A DNA stretch of 64,000 bases, taken from contig NHNY01000010.1 in the NCBI GenBank assembly GCA_002786065.1, forward strand, positions 310,001-374,000, in the 5' to 3' direction. Position numbers and translations under genes: made by a program. The stretch is from Microcyclospora pomicola (lineage: Eukaryota > Ascomycota > Dothideomycetes > Capnodiales). Within the stretch, counting starts at the first letter, position 1. Each line of letters opens with the position of its first letter. The notes beneath the pieces were generated by a model that worked only from the letters and a program-made list of their open reading frames with translations, was not told the origin of the DNA and did not search any database. Shown here in pieces: positions 43,076 through 55,337 of the stretch.

Positions 43076-43192
43076 ACGGCTCGAGCTCGCTCGTTTCGTT
43101 CATTTGAAAGATACAAAGATCTGCTCGGAATATGCTGAAAACCTGGAACCAACGATATCCATTACTTACGGTCTCGTTCCGAACGAAACAAT

Positions 43193-44737
43193 TCAGGATA
43201 GCGGACCGTTTGGGTGGAGCAGAACCTTTGTAAACCCGTCGATACGTTTATCGAACTTGTCGTACGCCATCACTGCCTCGTCGAGGCCAACCTCGTGACT
43301 CACAACGAAGCTTGGCTTGGCCCGCCCACTGATGATCAAGTCTCGGAGGTATCTGTTATAGGCTTTGACATTGCCTTGAAAAGATCAGCCTAATGGACCG
43401 CATGCAGCAGAGTCGCGACAATCTTACATTGACCAGTCCCCAGAGACAGCCCCTTCTCGAAGAGTTTACCGAACGATATCAAGATCTGACCCTTGCCAGA
43501 TTGTGCATCTGGTGCGCCGGGGTCCGATGGAACATAAAGCCCGGGGATACCAAGGCCACCGCAGGCACGAGTGACCATGATCAGCTGATCAAGCACAATA
43601 TTCGGCTGCTCTTTGTTCCCGCCCTTGTCAACCGCCTGATATCCGACTGCGTCGACCGCTCGATCAACCATGCCACCATTAGCCTTGATGATCTGCTCAA
43701 CAGGGTCTCCTTCTCTGAAGTTGATTGGAATACACCCAATGTTCTTTGCAGCTTCCAGACGCTCTGGTACTTGATCGACGACATACACACTAGCCGCGCC
43801 TCGAATGATACCAGAGTATGCCGCCATAAGCCCAACGGGACCTGTGATTACCCTCCGTCAGCATTTAGAGTCATGGTTCACATAGAACCCAACTCACCAG
43901 CTCCAAATACAGCTACAGACTCGCCCGGCTGAAACCCTGACAAGACCAGACCATGCCAACCAGTCGGGAAAATGTCAGCCAATAATGCAAAATCAGCTTC
44001 ATGTTCTGTTCCCGGTGGCAATGTCAAAGCATTGAAATCTGCGTACGGCACTCTCAAGTACTGCGCCTGTCCACCTTGGTATGGTCCCATTGCCACATAG
44101 CCATAAGCACCTCCTGCGAAGCCAGGATTGACGCCAGTACAGAAGGCGGTCTTGCCCTCTTCGCAATTACGACAACGACCATCCGCAACGTTAAAAGGCA
44201 GGACGATGCGGTCACCTTTCTTGAGAAGGGTCACGCCAGACCCTATCTCGGTGACAATGCCCATGTTCTCGTGGCCAAAGACCAGGCCGGGTTCGGCAGC
44301 CGTACGGCCTTGATACATGTGTAGATCTAACAGGGTTCTGTCAGCTTTTACTATATGTTATGCAGAAGCCCGAACAGAGTGGTCTCAATCCTGCACTGTT
44401 TAATGAGGCACCACGAAAGTCCTTGACATGACCTAGTCTGTCTCGTAGATGATGGCAGAGGATAGGTGATGCAACTGTCATGTGCTTATGTAGAGAGATG
44501 CTGGTCGCCAAATAGTTATCCTACCCCATGTCTCTTGGAATCCTCTCCCAATGTTCCCCTTTCGATATAACCTGATACAGCGTACTTACCAGAGCCACAG
44601 ATGCAAGATGTGGTGACCTTGATGATAGCATCGTCCGGGTGCTCAATCTTCGGGACCGGAATTTCTCGCACCGAGACCTTGAACGGACCATCGTAGTGGA
44701 GCGCTTTCATCTTGGTTTCGGTCGTGGTGGTCGCCAT
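43193..44737 (-). CDS. Zinc-dependent alcohol dehydrogenase, glutathione-independent formaldehyde dehydrogenase type
   Basis: Four exons, 44590-44737, 43898-44326, 43428-43841 and 43193-43374, give 390 residues, the usual length of this branch of the medium-chain dehydrogenases. NAD-dependent oxidation of formaldehyde or another aldehyde without glutathione is the family activity. Joined exons read CICGSDLHMYQGRTA (catalytic zinc ligand Cys), GHENMG (His-Glu), structural zinc cysteines in RCRNCEEGKTAFC, the Rossmann motif AVFGAGPVGLMAAYSG, and VDAVGYQA. Introns are 263, 56 and 53 nt; the first is long for this genome, but its donor (GTAAGT), branch point (GCTGAC) and TTAG acceptor fit. The C-terminus VNPYNxY-type block reads NVKAYNRYLRDLI. 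It ends 117 bp from the convergent cyclophilin stop. Confidence 0.92.
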
Positions 44738-45343
44738 GGTTCGACAAGTAGTGCGTATATAATGTCGTGTGGATGGTAGGTATTCGTACTTCCGATGCTA
44801 TTCCAACATGAGGACACAATAAAAGAGCAATGTCCTTGCACACATTCTACGACATCTGACATGTATCTACCGCCCGTACTGCGCTGCCCCTCATTCATGA
44901 CTGCCGGGCATGTACCACACGGTGCGTTTCATCATTACATGTCATATATGCGGGGCGTTCGCGGAGAGATGGAACGAAAGGGACCCTTGGTTTGATGTGT
45001 CCGAGACAAGACTTCGGATCTAGGTATGGCCCATGTATTGAACTCTAGACTGGCTCGAATTGACGCATCAGCCTTTCTTCTGTGGTCTAAGAAGATGTGT
45101 TTTCGGTGAGTCTGCGATCAGAAGCGAAACATATGTTCAGTACCTACCTGTACTTCATCTGGCTAAGCACCGAAACTGCTGCAAATGTATGTGACAATCA
45201 CGACGACTTGTGCACGACGCGTCGATACTTTGCGCAGTCCACATCGACATGGCAAATACATAGCGAGTAGAGGTATTTCAAGACACAACAGTGTGAACAC
45301 CAAACGCCCAGCTTCAAAAGGTACGTCCTTTACAAACATAATA
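44738..45343. other. Intergenic; nothing recognised
   Basis: 606 bp between the formaldehyde dehydrogenase start and the flippase stop, both on the minus strand: dehydrogenase promoter plus flippase 3' flank. Confidence 0.5.
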
Positions 45344-48300
45344 TCAATGCCGACTGCTGGCCATCTCGCCATATCTTCCTCTTTCCCTCGTGGTATCGTA
45401 AGCCTGCAACACCCTCGCTTGACTTTCATCGGTCTGTGAAAAGGCGTAGCCGCGTTGCTTGCGCATGCGCTGGACCTGCCGCACCTTCCGAATGGCTTTC
45501 TGGAATTGCTCCATCCTAGTAAGAAACACGTTAGCCGAATGTCATGAGAGCGAAGGTGGGATGTGGTGTGAGTGGAGCAGACATACCTTGGTCTGTAATC
45601 CTGAATGTTGTACTTCTGGATCTCTTGTACGTGATGATATGTCTGAGGAAAGTACATCCTCTTCGCGTACTTCCAGGCGAAGTCTCGGATCAGGCACAGT
45701 GCAGGCAGAATCACCGCAGATTGGAGCCAGAATGTCGGGCTGCCCAACACGACAGGTAGTATGTTGGTGTACTCAGTGCTGAAGTTCAGCTTGGGCGCCA
45801 CAGTAGCGTAAACGGGGAGGAAGATGAACCAGATGGCTAGTGATCCAGGGATTGCGATGATAGACCATTTCGTCCAGAGGTTCGTCATCAGCGCGGCTTT
45901 CCCAAGCACTGTAACGAGGCCTGCGGTATAAAGTGCAGTACCCCACACCCAATGTCCGGCAATCTTACCATCAGAAAGAACCCCATCGTCATACCAGATG
46001 GCTTCAGACACGAAGTAGAGGATGAGAGAATGGTAGAATCCGTTTGCAACCCAGGACCAGAAGTTATGCGTGCGGAAGAATACACCTTTTTGGGATAATT
46101 GGTAGAGCTGAGGGTATCGATCTAGCAAGCGAGCGTTGACAAACTGGTCGAATATGCCGAGCACGAATGGTGGCATCACGGTGAAGACAACGTTGAAGAA
46201 CGATAGTGTCCACGATTCGTAGATGACCTGACCAGAGAAGGCGTTCTGAAACGAATACCAAAACTGAGTGATGAACATCGCCGTGTTCTTGTAGTAGAAG
46301 TACAAAATGACTTTGCTGATCCGGTGGAAAGACCAAGAGCCATGGACAAGAAGCAATTTCCTCAAGAAGCGGAATTGCGCTATGCTCACATCTGCGCTTC
46401 GAGCGGCCTGAAGACCTTCCACGCCTGATATGCCAATCCCGATGTGCGCAGCTTGAATCATCGAGACGTCGTTGGCGCCGTCGCCGATCGCAAGCAAGAT
46501 GGCTTTCAGGTGGCGTTTCACGAGTTTGACCACAAGCGCTTTCTGGAGAGGTGACACACGACAGCAAATGACTGCCTTGCACATGACAGCTAGATCCAGA
46601 AACATCTTCTCCAGGTCCCGCTCCAGGGCATAAGTCAGACTTTTGCCATCAATGACGAGTGCGAGGGTCTCTAGTTCCACGTTTCCGGCTCGCTGACTGC
46701 GAATCGCTTCCAGCTTCTTTGTTATGTTGTTTCGTGTTGCCTCGGCTGATTCTTCATTGATGATAAGAAGAGTCATGTCTTCACTGATGAGCTTGCAGGA
46801 CATGCCAATGTTGATGGCGGTTTCTTGTCGGTCTCCAGTCAATACCCACACCTTGATACCAGCAGTCTGGAGAGTGTGGATCGTGTCTGGCACGCCATCC
46901 TGTAGTTTATCTTCGATCGCTGTCGCGCCGAGGAGAGTGAAATCGTGCTCAATCAGTTCAGCAGCTTTATCCAGCTCCTCCACCCGATTGCCACTGACAG
47001 TCGTTTGCGCAGTATTGAAGACGTCGTACCATTCCCGGAATTCGGCTTCGGGAACTTCTCGCATGGCCAGGCATAAAGTTCGCAGACCTTCGGCAGCATA
47101 CTCCTCGAGATGAAGCAGTGTCTTCTCAACAGTCTCGTCGCGGATCGCTAGTCGTTCAAGGATGACAGTATCTGCGCCTTTGGTATAGCACCGAATCTTT
47201 CCATCCGGACAACGATAGATACAGCTCATGCGTTTCCTGGTCGAGTTGAATTCACAAACGCATAAAAGCTCATACTCAAATTCTTGTCCGTCGACAGAGA
47301 TAGCCACAGCTTTTGGCTTTCGAGCGAAGAACTTGTATCCCATCATGACCGCGCCTTCGACTAGGGCCCCTTCATCTGGTGAAGCAGCTTGGTACTTGAT
47401 GACACCAGGTTTCTCAGCATTTGTTTCTGGAATCACCGTATGACAGGTGGAAAGGAGAGCTAGAAATTGGTCAATTCCAGGATTCTGGCCGCTGAGTCGA
47501 TGTTGTTCCAAAGCTTTGAAGTCGTAGATACCAGTCCCACTCTCGTCTCCGTCCATCGGCCTACGATCTTCAGGAACCTCATCTGCGTATTGGATACCAC
47601 CAATGCTGCACTGGCGAAACTCCATCATGTTACACGTCAAAGTGCCCGTTTTGTCGCTGAAGATGTACTCGACTTGACCTAGTTCTTCGACTAAACTTGA
47701 TGTTCTGCAATTGGCAGGCGTGTCCGTCGGCGCGTGGTAAATGTCGAGATCGCTGCTAATCAGGAAGGCCTGGTAGTACTTGATGATTTCCACGGTGACG
47801 AAAAGAGAGATGGGTACAAGATTTGAGTATAGAATCCAGTAAGTGAACAGATCTTGAAAGAACTGTGAGACCGTGTTGACAGTGCTGTAATCGAGATACC
47901 ACAAAGTAGATCCTTTACTCTTTCGCACAATGATGTCGCCGACGCTGCTGATCACACTCAGTATGATGAGCACAGCGCCCAGCATAAGAATCTGGTAGTT
48001 CACTCGTTTCTCAAGGTTCGTGCGCTTGATTGGCGTTCCGGTGGCGTTCCGCATGAGTTTGGTTTCGTGGCCTGTGAATACAACAATTCCGTGAATCCAT
48101 GGGGTATTGCGGAGCGTAGCGCCACGAAGCAGGAGCTGATCTGGCTGCAGTGGCAGTTCCCTCTCACCGCCGCCGCTCTGCATGGTCAACGTAGCTTCGT
48201 ACGTATAGAGACTGCTGTTGGGCTGCTCGCTTCGAACACGACCAGCGATCCGCGACAGTTCGGCAGACGAAACGAGATGTGAAGTCTCTGGGATGCCTTG

Positions 48301-49473
48301 CTTGATTTTGAGATTCGTCTCTCCATCCAGGTTGGCAGTCTCAATATAACACAATCCCTCTGGCTCGGAAGACGCAAGTAGTACCACATCGGCCGGAAAC
48401 GACTCCTCGCCCTCAACACGAATGATATCGCCAACTTTGATATCGATCCATCTCACATCTTCAAACCTGGTTCCTCTCAATACCTTGGCGGGGCTGCGAT
48501 TTAACTGGCGATCCTGCGACCGTCGCCGGTTGTCTTCTACCAGTTCCTTTCCGGCCGAAACCAGTAATACCACAAGCAGCGGTGCGATGGTTGTATATCG
48601 ATTCGTCGGCGAAATGTTTGGAATCTGTTGCAAGATTGCTGTGAACAGGAAGAACAAGTTTGCGTACCGGCTGAACTGTTCGTACAGAAACTTGGGCAAG
48701 AAGGTGACGATGTTGTACTTCGTGGTGCTGACATGGTTGTCGGCATACTTGTTCGCAGCATTCGCAGGCGGGTTGTTCAGGTGTATGATCCTGGGTCCGA
48801 GAGTCGCTGCGTCTACCTTGTTGCGACCAGGGATTCCAAACTTGAACTTCGACCCAGGCGTGGTACGCGGTTTGGCCGGTTGTTCTACACTTCCCACTCC
48901 ACTGCTACCAGCTCTGTTCAGGTTACCGCCATCTGTCAACGGCAGGTCCATCTCGCTGTATTCCGGCGCCATGCCAAGCATGTTCTTAGCTCTTCCCATA
49001 ATGCCTCCTCCCAGACTAAGGATGCTGTTCCGGCTTCTGTGATTGCTCCTCCCATGGTGTAGAGGTAATCCTGGCAAGTTGTCCTCATCTATCCCTCCTC
49101 CAGCTGCATATCCCCCCGCCATGGACGCGGTATCCGAGTACCGGTCATTGTCGATGTCTGAGTATTGCTGGTAATTGCCCCAGCCTGATGTCTGGGAGTA
49201 GTTCCTACCCGCTTCGCCAAGTACAGGCGGCCGTAATGCTGGTGCGTCCGGGCCTCCAGGTAGTCCTGAGGTAGAGTGCGCGGCATTTCGCGAGCCGACG
49301 AATTGGTCATGCGATGTGCTTATTCGGGATTCGGAGGTTTCGATGTCATAGTCATGGAGCATTCGAGCATCTGACACGGGCGGGCGCTGCCCTGCGTTGT
49401 AGATGGGGTTGTCCTGCTCATCATGTAGCCCAAGTAAGTCGTCATTGTTCGCATGTCCCGGTCTGCTTGCCAT
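45344..49473 (-). CDS. DRS2: P4-type phospholipid flippase (DRS2-like)
   Basis: Two exons, 45587-49473 and 45344-45515, give 1352 residues (yeast Drs2 has 1355). Moves aminophospholipids to the cytosolic leaflet at the trans-Golgi/endosome, with a Cdc50-type partner. P4 signatures: TANLDGETNLK in the actuator domain, the phosphorylation site DKTGTLTCNMMEFR (about 604), SPDEGALVEGA, TGDRQETAINIGMSC, GDGANDVSMIQAAHIGIGISG (about 999), and about ten transmembrane helices, including the C-terminal cluster. The frame stays open through the last 71-nt intron (GTATGT...ACTAG) and continues to 45163 in a non-family sequence; splicing instead gives DYRPR|MEQFQKAIRKVRQVQRM and a stop at 45344, which matches the Drs2 tail. 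The N-terminal 200 residues are disordered. Confidence 0.95.
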
Positions 49474-50852
49474 GATGACCGTCTCTTGCGCTGGCTATTG
49501 CCCGTTACCGATGCGTATGCGACAACATTGATGTTCCCTCGGACAGATCTGTTCCTCCAATCTCGTCTGCGTAGGTATGGAGAGGATGACGCAGCGCCAA
49601 CTTGGTAGACAACGTGGTCGATTGCAACAAGCGGTTTGCTCTCCGAACGGTCGTGTTTCAAAAAGCAAGGGTGCTTTAGGCTAGCAGTGCACTGCCGTCG
49701 ATCTTCTTGACACGGCTCTGAATGTCTCGGTAATCAGCTTGCAGGGGTCGCTCGATGTATCTAGCGAATTCCGGATCTGCGATGTTTACAGTCGTCAATG
49801 TTGTGGATGCTGGAATCTACGCGGTCGCCCGTTCCATGCGCGGCCTTGTCCCACAGGTAGTCAGTCAGCCACGAGGTACACATCCCAGCTTGCGCAGCGA
49901 CCCTGGGGCTCCAATGGGAATCGCTTGGAGCTAACACGAGCCGAGTCGCGCGCTTCCACGCGGGATGAATACGAATGTTGACCTCGAAAACTGACTACCT
50001 TTCGCCTCAACTGTCACCATCAGGCGCAGAATCGTCGTCTTCCAACTCGACAATGCTGTCGAGTCTCAATCGTATGCGAGCGATGGCACCGAAAATATCC
50101 GCAATGAAGTTAACAATGAGCCAGCGGCGAACATTTCTTGGCCTTCGCCGCCCACCTCCTCCTTCATCGAGGATGATGGGCTATCTCGTATTGCAGGGAC
50201 TGGTGGTAGTACTAGCAGCGGACTTTGGTATTGCGTCCCTGACCAGTGAGCCAACAACCATACGTGCGGTTTGCCATGCGGCAGGCTTATGGACAGATGC
50301 GCCGGACTTTAAAAAGGCTCACGGGTCGATCAAGCAAGAGTGTACCCAATGATGAGCCCAACAGGAACAGCGATCCAACGTGGAGCGAAGATAAGCAGCA
50401 TCCAGCAGGGCGCAGTTGGAACACTCATCGAATTTACCGAACGCATTGCCAATCTGGAGAGGCGACCAAAGGCGCCAAAAACAGGATGTCCATTGAAGTG
50501 TCAGATCTACGGCATTGACCCTTCCGCCAGATGGACATCCCAGACCCCTGTGGTCCTAGGGAGATTGCCTGGTACATGTGCTGGTCGTTACGTACCTTTC
50601 TGGAGCGAAACGGGATCACGAAGCCACTGGCGGCAGTCTTCGCGAAGTGATGGCCTGATAGCTCCATGAAGACTTCAAACTCCAACGCATCATTTCAAAT
50701 CGCGGTCTGCTCTGGAATCCGATTTACAGCCAGAAGCACAGATGTATGACACGTCTGAAGCAGCGATTGCCACTTTCTGCATGGATTATGAGCTACATGG
50801 GTATCATAAGCATACTATGAACGGTCGTAAGTCGAACGAACACGTTTCGAGC
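49474..50852 (+). other. Intergenic, with a possible small hypothetical gene on + strand
   Basis: Coding-like + strand segments occur in three frames: 49755-49934 (starts MYLANSGSAMFTVVNVVDAG, 59 codons), about 50005-50249 (contains SWPSPPTSSFIEDDGL, ends at TGA) and 50246-50518 (contains RFAMRQAYGQMRRTLKRL). A CAG|GTAGTC donor follows the first and a CATCAG acceptor precedes the second, but the phases do not match, and no intron joins the second to the third. No family is recognised. The left end carries the flippase promoter. Confidence 0.3.
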
Positions 50853-51851
50853 CTACTGCTTGACCTCTACAATGTCCTCGCACATCTTCAAGAACCTTCC
50901 GCGATATTCAGGCGCAGTCGTCGTCACACTCATGGGTCCCTGCTTGTCAATGAGGTTGTATCCCTTGATCAAGCCAGTCATAGCCTGGGCGTGGACTTTG
51001 TGCGTCGCCCAGAAGAAATCCAGTACCGCTGCTCGGTACACGAATTTGCCATCAGCCGACTTTACTCCGGTGGCCCAATTACTTTCGCCCTTGTCAGGAA
51101 GCTGGAATGGTGCGGGAATCCGCACGAGGAAAAGCGAGTAGTCGACGGCATTGCCTTTCGCCAGCAGTCCTGTATCTTTCTGAAGTTGATACTTCAAGGT
51201 CTCGGCTTGGTCAAGAGTGAGGACTATCTTGTCGTTGAACTCGTCGGCCAACTTACTCTTGGTTGCTTCACTGGTCAAAACACCAGCCATGACGTCGCGC
51301 TCAGGATAGAAGTATGACATTGGTTTCAAGTCCCAAGATTCCCAATTTCGTCCGTCTGCCTGCTCGCCATGCTTGATATTCTTCATGACAATGTGGTGAC
51401 TAGGAGCAAGACCCAGGACGGATCCAATGCTATAATGCAGGTACTGCAGAAAATCCGTGATCTGGATAAGGAGTGATTGTGGGTTGTTCCTCACATGCTC
51501 CGCGTATGGTATAAGCATGTCGTCACGGAAGTACGAATGTTCGAAACGTCGAGGTATGCTTTTGACCAAATACTTGCCGTCACTGGTGTTGAAGAAGGTA
51601 GATCCTGAATATCCCATGTCGGCCATGGACTGGAGAGCATGCTTGCTGCGGAAGCTTGCATGGTATTCTTCTGGCAAGATCCCCCATATCCCTCGAAGTG
51701 CGGTAAACGTATCATGCCTATGGCACTCGAGATCCATCCAGTAGGTATGGAAGAAGGCAGGAATGCTATTGAACAAGCTACTTGGACGCTCGCGTTGCAG
51801 AATAGCATGAGTTACTGAATCGGCAACGATTTGTTGACGCTGAGGCGCCAT
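50853..51851 (-). CDS. Compact phosphatidylinositol-phosphate kinase-like (SAICAR synthase-like fold) protein
   Basis: A single exon of 332 codons with little more than one PIPK-fold domain; full PIP5K (MSS4) and FAB1 are far larger. Visible PIPK features: SGSTFFNTSDGKYLVKSIPR (phosphate loop and lysine), YAEHVRNNPQSLLIQITDFL, HHIVMKNI, VDYSLFLVRIPAPF (the usual DYSLL segment) and VLDFFWATHK in the position of the metal-binding IID. In fungi such short proteins are usually annotated as SAICAR synthase-like or PIPK-domain proteins. Activity and substrate are unknown; the DYSL Asp is present, but the activation loop is short. Divergent from a WBP11-like gene 296 bp away. Confidence 0.82.
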   Translation of the reverse strand: MAPQRQQIVADSVTHAILQRERPSSLFNSIPAFFHTYWMDLECHRHDTFTALRGIWGILPEEYHASFRSKHALQSMADMGYSGSTFFNTSDGKYLVKSIPRRFEHSYFRDDMLIPYAEHVRNNPQSLLIQITDFLQYLHYSIGSVLGLAPSHHIVMKNIKHGEQADGRNWESWDLKPMSYFYPERDVMAGVLTSEATKSKLADEFNDKIVLTLDQAETLKYQLQKDTGLLAKGNAVDYSLFLVRIPAPFQLPDKGESNWATGVKSADGKFVYRAAVLDFFWATHKVHAQAMTGLIKGYNLIDKQGPMSVTTTAPEYRGRFLKMCEDIVEVKQ

Positions 51852-52147
51852 CCTCTATTGTATGCGTCTTCTGATTGATCATCGGCTATAAAGAGGCATC
51901 ACAGAGCATTCGCAGACTTGTCCAGAGGTATCTTTCCAGCATGGTGTCAGCTCAAAGCAACATGAAGGCAGGGTCGCATATGCGTCACACTAGCGTCCGC
52001 ATCACATGTCAAGCCAGGTAGAATTTAAAGTTGACGCATGGCACAGACGCCAGAAGAACTTCGCGATGACGGCACCCGCCGGAGCTCTTCCGCATCGCCC
52101 ATCCCGCCTGACATCCACCAACGATCATTCACGGATCACTAACAACA
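51852..52147. promoter_or_regulatory. Divergent promoter, PIPK-like / WBP11-like
   Basis: 296 bp between outward-facing starts, holding both promoters. CACCAACGATCATTCACGGA just before the + strand start looks like leader. Confidence 0.45.
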
Positions 52148-53056
52148 ATGCCGAAGGAACGCAGCATCAACCCCGCGCAAGCCCAGCGCAAGGCGGACAA
52201 GCAGAAGGAGGTCGCCAAGTCGCGCAAACAACTGCAGGGTCAGCGCAATGAGAAGCTTGCGCGGCGCAATCCCGAGCGGCTGCAACGCCAGATCGACGAG
52301 CTGAAGGAGCTGGATGGGCGGAATGCGCTTCGACCGAAGGACAAGGAGACGCTGTCACAGCTGGAACGAGATTTGAAGGGGATACATCGCGCGCGGGAAG
52401 CACTTGGTGATGCTGCGCCGAAATTCGCCAGCTATGAGAAGAGGGAGCCGAGGGGCAATGGGGGCGTACGGCAGGAGCAGATGGAACGGCGACAACAGCT
52501 TGGTAAAAGAAGGAGGGATGAAGGACAAGCGGATGAGGGGAGCGATACCGATCCAGACGTACGCGGGATTCCGATGCCGCGGGACACGCCTCCACCGATC
52601 CCACGACAACCCTTCAAGGATCCACAGATGGGTGCCGACGGCGTGAGGTTACCGCATGCCTTGCCTCCGAAGCCTGTTGCTCCTGCGCCCGCGCAAACTG
52701 TCTACAGCAGTGCGCCGCAACTACGCGACTTGCGGAAGGAGGCTGTGCGATTCATGCCGTCTGTGGTAGCGCAGCAGAAGACCCGCGTCAAAGGTCAAGG
52801 ACGACTGTTGGAGCCTGAGGAGGCGGATAAGTTGGAGCGAGCCGGGTATCTGGACGCGAAGAAAGCAGCGGAAGAGGCTAGCATGGAGTCGGATCTTGCT
52901 CAGACGGCGGCCAATGTGAAGGCACAAGAGGATGGAGTAGATCTTGATGAGGAGATGCGGAGGTTCGAAAGCGAGCTTGACACGATTTACTCTGGGCCCA
53001 GTGGAGGGACAGCCAAAGGCGTGCAGATGGAAGAGGTACAAGATGAGAATCTGTGA
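52148..53056 (+). CDS. WBP11-like splicing-associated protein
   Basis: A single exon of 302 codons. The N-terminal 85 residues (MPKERSINPAQAQRKADKQK, then RNPERLQRQIDELK and KDKETLSQLERDL) are the conserved WBP11/ELF5 nuclear domain, a basic coiled coil found in spliceosome-associated proteins. The middle is proline-rich (PRDTPPPIPRQPF, ALPPKPVAPAP), the type of sequence that binds WW domains. The C-terminal third has RFMPSVVAQQKTR, then a charged helix and an acidic end, as in fungal members. Nuclear localisation is inferred. It ends 152 bp from the convergent SHB17 gene. Confidence 0.87.
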   Translation: MPKERSINPAQAQRKADKQKEVAKSRKQLQGQRNEKLARRNPERLQRQIDELKELDGRNALRPKDKETLSQLERDLKGIHRAREALGDAAPKFASYEKREPRGNGGVRQEQMERRQQLGKRRRDEGQADEGSDTDPDVRGIPMPRDTPPPIPRQPFKDPQMGADGVRLPHALPPKPVAPAPAQTVYSSAPQLRDLRKEAVRFMPSVVAQQKTRVKGQGRLLEPEEADKLERAGYLDAKKAAEEASMESDLAQTAANVKAQEDGVDLDEEMRRFESELDTIYSGPSGGTAKGVQMEEVQDENL

Positions 53057-53208
53057 GGGGTATGCCTTTACCGGCAGAGTTTCGAGTGTGCTGCCAGAGC
53101 AATCAGCTGTGTAATCTATGAGATTGCAATCCCTTCAAATTCCTCACTCCCAGGTCTCATCAATGCACCTCTACACCGCGGATCTATTCTACAGCAAAGA
53201 CCGGAACA

Positions 53209-54103
53209 TCAAGCCTTATTGCCCTCTTCCGCGGCCTGCTCCACGATATCGCTCATGAACGCGCCACCCAGCAGGATCGCCGGCTCCTCCAGACTGTGGT
53301 GTTCATAGCTCAACGTGCCGACCCCACCAGCCTCCAGCAGCAGACTCGGGTTATCCGCGATATCCTTCCCCACCCACCGGCCCGCGAACGCTCGCAAGAT
53401 ATGTCCATGAGCCACGACGAGCACATCGTACGGTTTCTGGACGGAGCCCTTCGGCTGCCCGATGGCATGTGCATGGAAGCGGGCACGCATATCCGCGATC
53501 AGCTCGTCGAGGCGCTGCGTGACTTGTTGCGGGGACCTGCTTGAACGTCAGCCGTCCGAGTATACCTAGCACGGCACATCTCCCTCCATTTCTAGACAAA
53601 AGAGAAGTATAGCAAACTGACTCTCCACCGGGACATCCATCCCGCCAAATATCCCACTTCGCCTCACCCTTCCGCTCCCTCTCCTCCGCAATCTGCTTAC
53701 TCGTCACCCCCTCATAGTCGCCATAATCCCACTCGCGCACCGCCTCCGTGACTTCCACCTTCGCCGTACAATCCCCGCCATGCGCCTCCGCACCCGCCAG
53801 CCCAGAATCCCGCTGCGCGCCACGCTCGATCTCGCCGTGCCGCGACCACGGCAGGTCGTGCTCAGTAGGACCCAGGCCGAGCAGCTCGAGCGTGCGCTGG
53901 GCGCGCTTGCGCGGCGAGACGTAGATGTGCGCGAGGTTCTTGGGGACGATGAGGCGGTCGGCGCCGACGAGGGCGCGGCCGGTGGCGCGGATGCGTCGCT
54001 CGCCGTTGGCGGTCAACGGGATGTCGGACACGCCGGTGTGGCGGCCGTTGAGGGACCATTCGGTCTCGCCGTGGCGGATGATGAAGACGCGGGGGGTCGT
54101 CAT
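53209..54103 (-). CDS. SHB17: Sedoheptulose-1,7-bisphosphatase (histidine phosphatase family)
   Basis: Removes the C1 phosphate of sedoheptulose-1,7-bisphosphate, feeding the riboneogenesis branch of the pentose phosphate pathway in the cytosol. Two exons, 53622-54103 and 53209-53536, give 269 residues (yeast Shb17 has 271). The intron (GTCAGT...AGCAG, 85 nt) splits GA/G. Catalytic features: IIRHGETEWSLNGRHTG at the N-terminus with the phospho-histidine, YVSPRKRAQRTLELL, REWDYGDYEG with the acid, and VVAHGHILRAF with the second His. SDIPLTANGERRI and GADRLIVPKNLAHI are distinctive of the SHB17 branch rather than phosphoglycerate mutases. The first exon is strongly G/C-ending in codon use. Confidence 0.93.
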
Positions 54104-55337
54104 GGCGGAGAGAGGAGGGGAGATGGTGGTGGTGCTCGGGGTAGGGGTGCTGAAGAATTAGGACGAGGGAGAAGGAAATAGGGATCAGACAGTAGAGAGC
54201 AGGCAAGAAGATGATCAGTACTTATCAAGTGGTGAGGCTGGGTCAGAAACACATTGCTGGAACTTGTGGTTCATGAGGCGAAAGAGCTGCTAGGACAGCT
54301 CGGCGATGATGGCAGTGGGGCATGTTCCCGACGTCACAACGCCCAATGGCCACGGCAGTTCTTCCGACGCCTCCGGGACACGTGCAATGTGCTGAGTGAA
54401 TCTTTTGACCATTCCTTATGCTACGACCAAGACTAAAATAGGAGAGTAATCGTCCAAGCAATGATCACCATATGAGAACCATGACAAGCAGAAGAGAGCG
54501 AACTGGGACGCTACCACCATATGCTTGCAAAGACGTGTATTGACACATGAGATTAATGTGAGCTGTCTATCCACATTGCCACGCTCGTCAGCTATGCCAA
54601 TGCGACTTCGCCCAGATATTGCTTAAGAAGAGTCCACCTCGATGCCATAGATTAAAGATGTTTCCCACTGTCCTGCACCGTATGTATGCTAGCTTTCTCT
54701 GCATCTTCTCTGGTCGTACTGTGACAGACCATACTGCCACTGTTATCAGCTTCTCTGCCCATCCATCCCACCTGACCACCAAGGTAGGAACTGGATCGTG
54801 AAAGGTGTGTCGCGGAGAGCACCTCCCGGGATTCGATGCATGAAAGAAAACCCTCTCCCCGGGCAAAGCTGAAGCCAGGAGCTTTTCAAAATATAGTGTG
54901 GATTTCCAGAAGAACGCCAAAAGATGCATGTATTAGTGTATGTCTGATTGCTTCGCGGCTGTCGTTCTGGCTCGATAACCATCCACACCAAGCGCTGGTG
55001 AATCGCCGCGGTGAGATCTCCCCCGCAGACGCCTGCCAATGCGCCATCTCAAAACCCCGCGATGCAAAGAGAAGTGTTGAAGTTATGTGAGATTGCTAGA
55101 GAGTGACTATGTTGGGTTATGTTCGTTGTATGCGTTGCCGTTATGTGCCTCCTTGGGATCGCAACTTTGTGGTCTGTCAAGGTGGGTGTCCACGCGTGGT
55201 TGTAGGATACGTGCCAGTGATGCAGCTTGAGGATAGACCAGCCTCGAATGTGCAATCCAGAAGAGTGGCTTGCGGCATCCAAGCGCTGTATGTGTCATGT
55301 GCCAAAAGGTGGTGGTTGGAACAGTGATTCGACGAAC
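54104..55337. other. Intergenic; nothing recognised
   Basis: 1.2 kb between the SHB17 start and the ketopantoate-reductase-like stop (both minus strand). Frames of up to 113 codons show no family resemblance. Confidence 0.5.

Noticed and set aside
45163-45343. Continuation of the flippase frame to 45163
   Set aside because: Reads through a clear intron (GTATGT...ACTAG) into sequence unlike P4-ATPases; the spliced tail matches the family.
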